This document shows, one piece after another, positions 8,135 through 15,443 of a DNA stretch of 64,000 bases (the first letter of the stretch is position 1; each line of letters opens with the position of its first letter). The stretch comes from Rhizobium sp. R634 (GTDB lineage Bacteria; Pseudomonadota; Alphaproteobacteria; Rhizobiales; Rhizobiaceae). The notes under the pieces were generated by a model, which made no database searches, was not told the DNA's origin, and worked only from the letters and a program-made list of their open reading frames with translations. A program made the translations under genes and the position numbers. Location: the NCBI RefSeq assembly GCF_002211305.1, contig NZ_LOKW01000010.1, positions 57,443-121,442 of the forward strand, given 5' to 3'.

Positions 8135-8947
8135 TCACTCGACCTGGATATGGATATGGTCGTCGTGGCGGGCGGCGCGGCAGCCCTGGAAGCGGACGTG
8201 GGCATCGGTGACGCCGAGGTCGTTTTTCAGGTGCGGCTCGATGAAGATCTTCTGCAGGTGGAAGCGCGCCACGCCCTCCGTCGTCAACCAGGCGATGGCG
8301 GCGGCGGTGCGGTGCTCCTCGAGGCGATAGGCCGGGAAGAGCGGCTGCAGCGCATCGAAATCCCAACGAGTGGTGAGCCAGTCGTTGCGGCCGGCGCAGG
8401 GCAGTTCATCGCCGGGGGCGGGCTCTTCGAAGGCGAAATAGCCGATCGGCGAGCGGGTGGTGCCATTCAGGAAATTACCGTCCGCATTCTTGTAGTAGAA
8501 AGCGAAATCGAGCTTCTTGCCATCGGCATGGGAGAGATGCGGCAGCAGCGGGAAGCCTCGTATGAAGGGAAAATTCGCATCGAGCGCGACGGTGATGGTG
8601 CCGGGAAAGGCCTGGTCCATATGGGCGGCGAGGGCCTGTGCGAGATCGCGGACGCCTGGGGTGACGTAGTTGCGGTTGAGCGCGCAGTAGAGCGGCGAGC
8701 GGACCACGAGCCGGTCTGTGGCGCCGGCAAGGCAGGAGAGGGGAACGCGGCCGAACATCGGCGCGGTGAAGTTCGCGGCCAGGGTGGCGCCGGCATAAAG
8801 AAGCAGGAAGAGCGCCAGCCTGGCGGGCACGCGCCGCGTGCCGATGGCGCGAGCGGCGGCCAGCGCGAGGAGATAGGCGATGCCGCCGATCTGGGTGAGC
8901 AGGGTGAGGATGATGACGATCAGGGCGTGGAGGGTAAAGCGGAGCAC
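8135..8947 (-). CDS. Membrane-anchored LAS-type metallopeptidase-like protein (270 aa)
   Basis: Two hydrophobic segments at residues ~5-33 and ~42-60 anchor the protein in the inner membrane, and the rest would face the periplasm. The C-terminal domain has the LAS (M15/M74) zinc pattern: His140 and Asp147 in SHADGKKLD (H-x6-D), then His264 and His266 in the closing RHDDHIHIQ. Such enzymes cleave D,D- or L,D-peptide bonds of peptidoglycan (VanX, MepA). CAGRNDWL and QGCRAARH may pair Cys. Substrate is inferred from fold only. It is convergent with the HxlR gene and monocistronic. Confidence 0.6.
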   Translation of the reverse strand: MLRFTLHALIVIILTLLTQIGGIAYLLALAAARAIGTRRVPARLALFLLLYAGATLAANFTAPMFGRVPLSCLAGATDRLVVRSPLYCALNRNYVTPGVRDLAQALAAHMDQAFPGTITVALDANFPFIRGFPLLPHLSHADGKKLDFAFYYKNADGNFLNGTTRSPIGYFAFEEPAPGDELPCAGRNDWLTTRWDFDALQPLFPAYRLEEHRTAAAIAWLTTEGVARFHLQKIFIEPHLKNDLGVTDAHVRFQGCRAARHDDHIHIQVE

Positions 8948-9083
8948 CGGGCGGCCTTGCGCAAGGGAGGTTGCATTGCCTTAGGTGAGGGTGAGGGGAT
9001 GTGCAAGATGGGTGGCAGTTGTTGCGTGTTTGCGGAGTTATGTCGCAAATGCCACCAAGCGCAGCCTCTTTCGAGGCTAATCG

Positions 9084-10373
9084 CTATGCGGGAAAAGACC
9101 AAAAGGCGGAGAGCGGCAGCGCAAACATATTCTTCCCGAAGGAGAGTAGTCGATCCCCCATGTAAACGATAATCCCAATTACGTTCCAGGTCTTGCCTGG
9201 TCCATCGTCTCTGAACCACCGCAAATGTCGGAAATCATCTTCTTCGACCAATGTTGAGGTCTTCATTTCGAAACCTATGATCGTTCGATCTGCCTCGGCG
9301 ATGATGTCGATTTCACGTCCTTTATCATATCGCCAATGGTAGAGCCTCCATTCCTGTTTTTGGAACGGGAGAGATTTAGCCAGTTCGTTGTGGACGAAAT
9401 TTTCAAACAGCCCTCCCAAGGCCGTCGGGTTTGCATCGATATTAAAACTCTGCGAGTTCATACTCCTCAGCGCAGACGCGATACCCGTGTCGACAAGATG
9501 GACCTTAGGATGTCTGATGTCCCTTCCTGTCTCGCCAGAGGTCCAAGCTGGAAGTCGCTTCAAAAGTGATAGCTTGGTTAGAATATCCATGTAAGTTTCG
9601 ATTGTTTTTCTCTGAACCCCATTAAACTGCCTGTTAAGGCTCTCGACATTCAGCTCGTTTCCAACACGGGCGGCAAGTTGATCGATTAGTCGCCGCATGG
9701 TGTCCGACTTTCTGATCTTCAGTACGTCAGCGACGTCACGTTCCACCACGCTGTCAATGTAGTCGCGATACCGACGCCTCCTTTGCGGTGCGTCTAAGTT
9801 CCGTATTTCTGGAAATCCTCCTGCTAAAATCATTTCAATGTAGTCAGCTCGGGACTTTGCCTCTGGTTTTGGTAGAGCTGCCGGATTGGGGCCATCCTCG
9901 GCGGATGCCCAATCAAGGATTCGCGCAGGTCCCATGCGTCTTGCTTCTGCCATGCTTAATGGAAGCATCGTCATCGTCTGAACTCTGCCCGCAAGGGAGT
10001 CGGCTACCTGCGAGGACGTGAAAATATTGGAGGAGCCCGTCAGGACGAATTGACCCATATTTCGATTTTCGTCGACTGTCCGTTTTATGGCGAGCGCCAG
10101 TTTCTTCGATCGCTGGGCTTCATCGATGATCAGAGGGCCTGAGGGCATTTCGGCAATTAAAGCATCTAGCTATCCCTTCGGATCAGCTTCGAGTGCGGCA
10201 AGGACGTTCTCGTCGTCAAGAGTTATGAAATTTCCTGTCTTTAAGAGGTCTCGGACGAGAGTTGTCTTACCTACTTGTCGTGGACCAACAATGTTCACGA
10301 CTTTAGACGATCTCAGCGCGTGCTCCAACTCTGTTTGTAAATGACGCGGTAGCAATTCGCTCATAACTTCCAT
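9084..10373 (-). pseudogene. DUF4143-type AAA ATPase interrupted by an in-frame TAG
   Basis: Residues 1-67 (from 10373) contain the P-loop GPRQVGKTTL and FITLDDENVL, then reach TAG at 10170-10172. The same frame continues at once with LDALIAEMPSGPLIIDEAQR (Walker B plus sensor), TGSSNIFTS, the GFPEIR and RYRDYIDSVVERDV of the DUF4143 domain, and a PD-(D/E)XK-like tail REIDIIAEADRTIIGFEMK, ending at 9084. Full-length relatives are ~430 aa ATPases of unknown role, often mobile. A single nonsense substitution explains the break. A short N-terminal ATPase fragment and a restart at the ATG 10148 are conceivable, but the P-loop and Walker B would be separated. Confidence 0.85.
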
Positions 10374-10404
10374 CCGCTTACGACGGTGTGACCATCTTTG
10401 GATG

Positions 10405-10523
10405 AATGGCGTGAAATTAGCAATAGAGATGGCACGGAATTGGTATTAGATTTGGCGTGGAATTAGCAATAGAGGTGGCTTGTATTGCGCAATAGGAGTG
10501 GCAGGAAACTGGTATTAGATGCA
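10405..10523. repeat. Five degenerate 23-bp-period tandem repeats (IS21-end-like)
   Basis: Copies of the pattern GGAATTRGYAATAGARRTGGC start near 10412, 10436, 10459, 10481 and 10504, so spacing is 24, 23, 22 and 23 bp. Copies 1 and 3 are identical at 24 of 26 positions (10407-10432 and 10453-10478); copies 2 and 5 share the GGTATTAGAT form. Multiple transposase-binding repeats of about this length are the hallmark of IS21-family termini. No istA or istB frame is present here, so this would be a solo end. It abuts the start of the broken ATPase gene. Confidence 0.5.
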
Positions 10524-10631
10524 GCGCGCCCTGCCGCTGGGGAGAGGCCAAAGATTGCGATAGTGAGAAGTGCGATCCCTGGAAGCACGTGCTCCAACGC
10601 CGCTTCTTGCGTCTCTCAACCGCCGGCGCGC

Positions 10632-10677
10632 CCGCCTCGTCCTTCGAGGCCCCTCACGGGGCACCTCAGGATGAGGC
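10632..10677. repeat. RIME-like palindromic repeat
   Basis: CCCGCCTCGTCCTTCGAGG, CCCCTCACGGGG and CACCTCAGGATGAGGCTT: the same core as at 2029-2069. A short second fragment (GGGCACCCCAGAATGAGGC) follows to about 10704. The 424-bp gap 10374-10797 otherwise holds only the tandem repeats described at 10405-10523. Confidence 0.65.
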
Positions 10678-10797
10678 TTCGAGGTCGGGCACCCCAGAAT
10701 GAGGCATCGAGGTGGGCACCTCTGATTAAGGGGCGCTTGGCGGGCTGCCTTGGTTGAGGCAGTAGGTTTCGGATGAAGCTTGCTGAAGCGGATGGTT

Positions 10798-11007
10798 TTA
10801 CCGCTGGTTCATCTGCTGTGACAGTTCGGCCAGAAGCTGCTCGGGCGCGGTGTTGGTCTGGACGAGGTCGACGGCGATGGTGATGGCGCGGCGGCCTTCG
10901 ACGCTGTCGATGTCGAGCTTGTTTTCGCTGCACCAGTGCTGAACGGCGTCAGTGACCAGGTTTATTTCGCGGTCATCGAGAGAAATGAGCGATTGAAGCA
11001 ATTTCAT
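10798..11007 (-). CDS. Small hypothetical protein (69 aa)
   Basis: The product reads MKLLQSLISLDDREINLVTD, then AVQHWCSENKLDIDSVEGRR, AITIAVDLVQTNTAPEQLL and AELSQQMNQR. It is acidic and helical, with no signal peptide or known domain. The ATG at 11007 is chosen because GGAGGGC is just upstream; the frame itself is open to 11109. The regular hydrophobic spacing and a mostly conserved-looking core make a real gene likely. No operon partner is evident, and the neighbour at 11187 is on the same strand but 180 bp away. Confidence 0.55.
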   Translation of the reverse strand: MKLLQSLISLDDREINLVTDAVQHWCSENKLDIDSVEGRRAITIAVDLVQTNTAPEQLLAELSQQMNQR

Positions 11008-11186
11008 GCCCTCCGGTAACGGCAAGAGCACGTATGAACTCTCAAGCGGTCCCGCCGAAATCTGATGGGCCGACTCCACTATCTTACGCCGATTGCGCGA
11101 GAACACCACAGGCTCGTCAGAACGGTTCGTTATTGTACCGTCTGCTGAAATTCTGTGGTGGGCTCGGCCGTGCCTGCATGAGAGGA

Positions 11187-11828
11187 CTATTTCGCCAGCA
11201 CGATGTGGGTCGCCTTTTCGCTCGCCACATGCTCGCGGACGCTGAAGCCGAGGGCGGGGAGGTCGATGCCGGCAAACATGGCTTCGCCCTTGCCGAGCAC
11301 GACGGGGGCGACGGCGAAGTGCAGCTCGTCGACGAGGCCGGCCAGAAGATATTGGCGCACGGTTGAAACGCCGCCGCCGATCTTGACGTCCTTGCCGCCG
11401 GCCGCAGCCCTTGCCTTGTCGAGCGCCTCATGAATGCCCGAGGTGATGAAGTGGAAGGTGGTGCCGCCCTCCATGACGATCGGCTCGCGCGGGTAATGGG
11501 TCAGGATATAGGTCGGCGCATGGTAAGGCGGGTTGGCGCCCCACCAGCCCTTCCAGGCATCGTCCGGCCACTCGCCGCGGATCGGGCCGAACATGTTGCG
11601 CCCGAGGATGAAGGCGCCGAAATTGGCCATGGCGCCCGACGCATAATCCTCGTCGATGCCGGTCGAGCCATCGTCCTTACCCATCATGGCGCGGAAGGTA
11701 CGGGTGTGAAAGAACCATTGGAACATTTCCGGCCCGCGCTTTCCGAGCGGATCATCCAGGCTTTGCTCCGGCCCGGCGCCGAAACCATCCACGGAAACGG
11801 AAAACCCCGCAACGCGCACCTTGGACAT
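11187..11828 (-). CDS. Dihydrofolate reductase-like (RibD C-terminal) protein (213 aa)
   Basis: A RibD_C/DHFR-fold NADPH-dependent reductase of unknown substrate. The N-terminal SKVRVAGFSVSVDGF strand, GAFILGRNMF, THYPREPIVMEGGTTFHFIT and the cofactor-binding KIGGGVSTVRQYLLAGLVDE followed by PVVLGKGEAMFAGID are diagnostic. It is a typical length for the YyaP/YwjB group. The start at 11828 follows GGAGGAGAGC; a longer frame to 11894 runs through the promoter. It is divergent from a HxlR regulator (11918) across 89 bp containing an inverted repeat, so it is probably induced through that regulator. Confidence 0.88.
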   Translation of the reverse strand: MSKVRVAGFSVSVDGFGAGPEQSLDDPLGKRGPEMFQWFFHTRTFRAMMGKDDGSTGIDEDYASGAMANFGAFILGRNMFGPIRGEWPDDAWKGWWGANPPYHAPTYILTHYPREPIVMEGGTTFHFITSGIHEALDKARAAAGGKDVKIGGGVSTVRQYLLAGLVDELHFAVAPVVLGKGEAMFAGIDLPALGFSVREHVASEKATHIVLAK

Positions 11829-11854
11829 GCTCTCCTCCATGTGATTGCAATTTG

Positions 11855-11901
11855 AAACTAGTTGTTTTCTCGCATAAGCGATCCTATAATGCAACTGGTT
11901 T
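11855..11901. promoter_or_regulatory. Inverted repeat between DHFR-like and HxlR genes (candidate operator)
   Basis: AAACTAGTTG (11855-11864) and CAACTGGTTT (11892-11901) form a dyad with one mismatch and a 27-bp spacer, in the divergent promoter region. The arrangement parallels the dyads at 6218-6254 and 7659-7683. Confidence 0.45.
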
Positions 11902-11917
11902 TTACAGGAGATACCTC

Positions 11918-12451
11918 GTGGATATGGAATTGCGGTCCGGCTGCCCGATCAACCTGACGATGGAGGTGCTGGGGGACCGGTGGAGCCTCATCATCATCCG
12001 CGACATCATGTTTGGCAACCGCCGGCATTTCCGCGATCTGCTCAACAATTCGCAGGAGGGCATCGCTTCCAACATTCTGGCGGCGCGGCTGAAGCGGCTG
12101 CTCTCGCTCGGATTCATCAGCAAGCGGGACGATCCGAGCCACAGCCAGAAGGCGATCTACAGCCTGACGGAGCCGGCGATCCAGCTCGTGCCCGTCTTTG
12201 CCATGATCGGCGCCTGGGGCAGGCGTCACCTGCCGGTGACGGAGGATCTCAGCATTCGGGCGCAGCTTCTGGAAGAGGGCAGGCAGCCGCTCTGGGACGA
12301 ATTCATGGAGGATCTCCGGCAGATCCACATCGTCGATCCGGTCGGCGGGGCGAACGGGACGGTGACCTCGCCGGTGCTGGCGCGGCTGACGGCGGCGTTT
12401 CTGGAGGTGCGGGGGAAGATGGCGGCTGGCGAGGGGGCGGCGTTGACCTAA
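11918..12451 (+). CDS. HxlR-family transcriptional regulator with C-terminal extension (177 aa)
   Basis: The HxlR core is CPINLTMEVLGDRWSLIIIR, DIMFGNRRHFRDLLNNSQEG, IASNILAARLKRLLSLGFIS and the wing KAIYSLTEPAIQLV. Cys9 is at the sensor position. About 60 residues follow the core (RAQLLEEGRQPLWDEFMEDL and on), a known longer HxlR subtype whose tail may bind ligand. A GTG at 11918 with AGGAG seven bases upstream is chosen; an ATG two codons later is possible. It is divergent from the DHFR-like gene. Confidence 0.9.
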   Translation: MDMELRSGCPINLTMEVLGDRWSLIIIRDIMFGNRRHFRDLLNNSQEGIASNILAARLKRLLSLGFISKRDDPSHSQKAIYSLTEPAIQLVPVFAMIGAWGRRHLPVTEDLSIRAQLLEEGRQPLWDEFMEDLRQIHIVDPVGGANGTVTSPVLARLTAAFLEVRGKMAAGEGAALT

Positions 12452-12934
12452 CTAGAAGCTCCAGTCTTCTTCCTCGATCAACGTCAGAAGATTGATATGG
12501 CGGATGCCTTCCCGATCGCAGACAAAGGGAATTTTTGGTTTGTCGGCTGAGCCGCCAGCTTCCTGAGTAATTACGACAAGTTGCGGCGTCGATGCCAGCG
12601 CCTGAGCGATGACAAACGGATCGCCGCCAGATTTTCCTTTCCCTGTATCAACGAGTTTTGGGTAGATTTGCATGATCCGGACGACTTCGTTCTGTACCGC
12701 GTCGTCGATTTCGCGGAAAAGTGTCTCCTTTCGAACCTTCGCCCAAGCGAAGACGTCATCATCTTTCTTTTTCAGTTCATGAAAGACTTCGATGGAGGCA
12801 AGCAATCTTCCCTCGTCAATAAGTTTATCCAGGGCAGACCAAAGACTGCGGAAGCGTTTCGGCGGGTATGCGCGAAACCAGGCATGCAACAACGAGCTTG
12901 TATCCATGCAGTAAGTTACTCGTCTCACTGCCAT
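12452..12934 (-). CDS. DUF4411 PIN-like protein, probable toxin (160 aa)
   Basis: The N-terminus CMDTSSLLHAWF with Asp11, Glu49 in ASIEVFHELKKKDDD and Asp105 in SGGDPFVIAQAL give the acidic set expected of a PIN nuclease. LVVITQEAGG and a short DREGIRHINLLTLI tail are characteristic of DUF4411. PIN proteins of this family are predicted RNases. The stop codon of the upstream ImmA/IrrE gene lies 3 bp from its start, so the two form one operon, the usual arrangement of a regulator/protease followed by toxin. Toxicity is inferred from family and context. Confidence 0.8.
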   Translation of the reverse strand: MAVRRVTYCMDTSSLLHAWFRAYPPKRFRSLWSALDKLIDEGRLLASIEVFHELKKKDDDVFAWAKVRKETLFREIDDAVQNEVVRIMQIYPKLVDTGKGKSGGDPFVIAQALASTPQLVVITQEAGGSADKPKIPFVCDREGIRHINLLTLIEEEDWSF

Positions 12935-12937
12935 CGA

Positions 12938-14128
12938 CTAAAAGCCTAACTGCCGTTCGATACCGGGAACATGTCGAACTTTCACGCCCAGATATCCCGA
13001 AACCTCCGAAAGGCTTATCCGATCCTGATGGTAGTTCTCGATCACTCGGCGGACAAATGGTTTTCCAAAATCTGCAACAGTTTCACGGGGCATATTACGT
13101 GGGATTGGCTTCCCTTCGTTCTTTTCCTTCTCTCGTTGGCGCTGCTGCTGGTATTCCACGGCATATTGCCGACGCTTCCGCACATAAAAGTCTTCTGACG
13201 CACGTTGAAGCGCCAGAAGCCGACGTGCGATGGTTTCGCGAGAGACGCTGTAGGTCGTCGCAAGAGATTGGACTTCAGCATCATTCCATTCGTGGCGACC
13301 GGCTCCTCTCGCCACAACAATGGGTTCGGCGAGCAACAAGTCTTGAGGAACCAATGTGGCGGCCGCAACATAATTGCAAAACGCTTCCACCCGCTCGTCA
13401 TTTTGCTGACGCGGGCCGTCCGCTTCTAAGTCAGAAACTCCACTTTGTCGCAACATCAGGTGGACTAGTTCATGCAGAAGCGAAAAAACCCGGCGAGAAT
13501 AAGCGTCCTTTCGATTTATGACCATCACGGGCAACACGTCTGCCCAAACCGCAAACCCAGACGCTTCGTCGCTTTCGATATGCGATGCTTGAAACACGAG
13601 TGCGCCCGCGTCCTCGATCTTTGAACGCCAGGCAAGGAATGCGACTCTGGGATCACGCCAGCGAGCCTGAAGCTGGTAATCAACTTTCAATGCCTCCCGG
13701 ATAGACGTGCCGACAGCCTCCGGGTTCTCCTTGATGTTGGTGGCAAGGTTGAAGATCCGTGGCTTTTCGTCCGCATCCTCGAACAGTTCCAATGCAAGTT
13801 CGCGCCGCTGTTGCGCTGAACGGATTTCAAGCGTCAATTCCGGTGAAAAGCGACGGAGGCCGAGATCAGGCAAACGTCGAAAATCATGCATCGGCTGAAA
13901 TGTTACGGGCGGCTCCGGAAGGTAGAGTACCGCAAGAGGCCGTTTATAAAGCTCGGCTATCTTGCGCAGTTGCGGAATAGACGGCTGGTCCTCGCCAGTC
14001 TCCCAGACAACAAGCTTTTCCTCGTCGACATCGAGCTTTTCAGCCGCGGTCGAAAGGTCAAATCCAGCGGTCTCTCTGGCCCATACTAAAAGAGCGGGCT
14101 TGATTGCTGCTTTAGGTCGTTTGCTCAT
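12938..14128 (-). CDS. HTH-ImmA/IrrE family metallopeptidase, probable antitoxin/regulator (396 aa)
   Basis: An XRE-type helix-turn-helix occupies residues ~9-65 (WARETAGFDLSTAAEKLDVD, LVVWETGEDQPSIPQLRKIA). A COG2856 M78 zinc peptidase follows with the HELVH motif (His219, Glu220, His223) and a downstream Glu in DERVEAFCNYVAA (about 248). A C-terminal helical region of ~110 residues has a basic QQQRQREKEKNEGKP stretch. ATG 14128 gives the family start; GTG 14143 is an alternative. It is followed 3 bp later by the DUF4411 gene. The HTH-peptidase probably represses the operon and responds to stress by proteolysis, as for ImmA/IrrE proteins; inference. Confidence 0.87.
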   Translation of the reverse strand: MSKRPKAAIKPALLVWARETAGFDLSTAAEKLDVDEEKLVVWETGEDQPSIPQLRKIAELYKRPLAVLYLPEPPVTFQPMHDFRRLPDLGLRRFSPELTLEIRSAQQRRELALELFEDADEKPRIFNLATNIKENPEAVGTSIREALKVDYQLQARWRDPRVAFLAWRSKIEDAGALVFQASHIESDEASGFAVWADVLPVMVINRKDAYSRRVFSLLHELVHLMLRQSGVSDLEADGPRQQNDERVEAFCNYVAAATLVPQDLLLAEPIVVARGAGRHEWNDAEVQSLATTYSVSRETIARRLLALQRASEDFYVRKRRQYAVEYQQQRQREKEKNEGKPIPRNMPRETVADFGKPFVRRVIENYHQDRISLSEVSGYLGVKVRHVPGIERQLGF

Positions 14129-14531
14129 TTCAGTCCGTCTCACCCATCATCGGGCAAAGATCATTTTCAGCCGCGTTTGTAAATAATAGGTCAAGCTGGC
14201 GCGAACAATGTGGTTCCCAACCTGCGTGTGTCTGAGATCGCAAAGATGACGACAGCCTTGTCAGCTCGCTCAATGAAGTGTTGCCATGCCTCTATCGCCG
14301 CAGAGGTAAACTAACCTCCGCGCATAGTGCTGATCTTGGCTATCGTCGCGCCGGCCATCTTGAACGCACCGGGTTGCCGGCTTGTCACTATGTTCCTTCG
14401 AGATTTGATCCACGTCGATTCGAGCAGATTCCGATCGTCGTTTTCATGTCTTCTGGTTTGAGCTCGCCAAGTAGCAAGTCTAAAACGAATTACGGATCGG
14501 CGTCTTTCGCGACAGCTTTCGATCGTAGTCT
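14129..14531. other. Gene-free gap
   Basis: About 400 bp between the ImmA/IrrE gene and the next small frame. Open frames here (for example 14278-14601 plus) have no ribosome-binding site, family resemblance or typical codon bias. The promoter of the toxin-antitoxin-like operon must lie at its left end. I see no repeat or RNA gene. Confidence 0.5.
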
Positions 14532-14639
14532 CTACCGCACGACCAAAATAATCAGCGGCCCGGCCAGCAGGCTGGCGAGGATGAAGGCGGAGAGGAAGTA
14601 GGTCTCCAGGAGGCGGAGGATGGATTTTAAGTGGATCAT
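14532..14639 (-). CDS. Possible 35-aa single-pass membrane peptide
   Basis: MIHLKSILRLLETYFLSAF followed by ILASLLAGPLIILVVR. One amphipathic and one strongly hydrophobic segment end in a basic residue. AGGACCTCGAC precedes the ATG at 14639 at a good distance. It is divergent from the two-component operon at 14772. Small hydrophobic frames arise by chance, so this is a candidate only. Confidence 0.35.
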   Translation of the reverse strand: MIHLKSILRLLETYFLSAFILASLLAGPLIILVVR

Positions 14640-14771
14640 GTCGAGGTCCTGAATTGTGGTGCCTGATCCTCCGGTGGAACAATTGCAGCAGCATGACCGG
14701 CTGCCTTTCAAGTTCCGTAATGTTGCTGCAACCCTTGCGGCCGAAACAGGGGCGCAAGGGTTGGTTGGGCG

Positions 14772-15443
14772 ATGCGGATTCTGCTGATTGAGGATGAGAA
14801 GGAGCTGGCCGAAGCGCTGACTGCGGCGCTCGACAAGCATGGGATCGTGACCGATCACACGGCGCATCTTGCCGATGCCGTGGAGCTGGCGCGGCAGAAC
14901 CTCTATGACGCGATCCTGCTCGACCGGCGCCTGCCCGACGGCGAGGGGCTGCGCTTCATTCCGGAGCTGAGGCGCACCGGCAAGGATACGCCGATCATCG
15001 TGCTGACGGCGCTGAACGCGCCGAAGGAGCGGGTGGAAGGGCTCGATCTCGGCGCCGACGACTATCTCGGCAAGCCGTTCCTGGTGGAGGAACTGATGGC
15101 GCGGCTCAGGGCCGTGCTGCGGCGGCCGCCGAGCCTTTCCGAGCTGAAGATCACGGCCGGGCGGATGGTGATCGACCCCCTGCATTTGAGCGTCACCGTC
15201 GGCGACACACCGCTCGATCTGCCGCGGCGCGAGCTTTTGGTGCTGGCCGCGCTCGCCAGGCGCAAGGAGAAGACGGTGTTGCGTTCGACGCTGGAGGCGG
15301 CCGTTTACAACTATGAAGAAGAAATCCAGTCGAACGCGCTCGACGCCCATATATCGCGGCTGCGCAAGCGGCTTGCCGATGCGGGTGCGGAGGTCTCGAT
15401 CCACAATATCCGCGGCGTCGGCTATCTCATGAAGGAAGAATGA
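14772..15443 (+). CDS. OmpR/PhoB-family response regulator (223 aa)
   Basis: The receiver domain has the acidic pocket Glu7-Asp8, phosphoacceptor Asp51 in ILLDRRLPDG, Thr79 in VLTA and Lys101 in GADDYLGKPF. The C-terminal winged helix (residues ~125-220) has LDLPRRELLVLAALARRKEK, ALDAHISRLRKRLADAGAEV and HNIRGVGYLM. It is most like the QseB/PmrA/TctD group, 220-225 aa. Its last codon overlaps the ATG of the histidine kinase (ATGA), so the two are translationally coupled. The signal is unknown. Confidence 0.95.
   Translation: MRILLIEDEKELAEALTAALDKHGIVTDHTAHLADAVELARQNLYDAILLDRRLPDGEGLRFIPELRRTGKDTPIIVLTALNAPKERVEGLDLGADDYLGKPFLVEELMARLRAVLRRPPSLSELKITAGRMVIDPLHLSVTVGDTPLDLPRRELLVLAALARRKEKTVLRSTLEAAVYNYEEEIQSNALDAHISRLRKRLADAGAEVSIHNIRGVGYLMKEE

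Noticed and set aside
14278..14601. 107-aa plus-strand frame before the two-component system
   Set aside because: No ribosome-binding site, no family resemblance and atypical residue composition.
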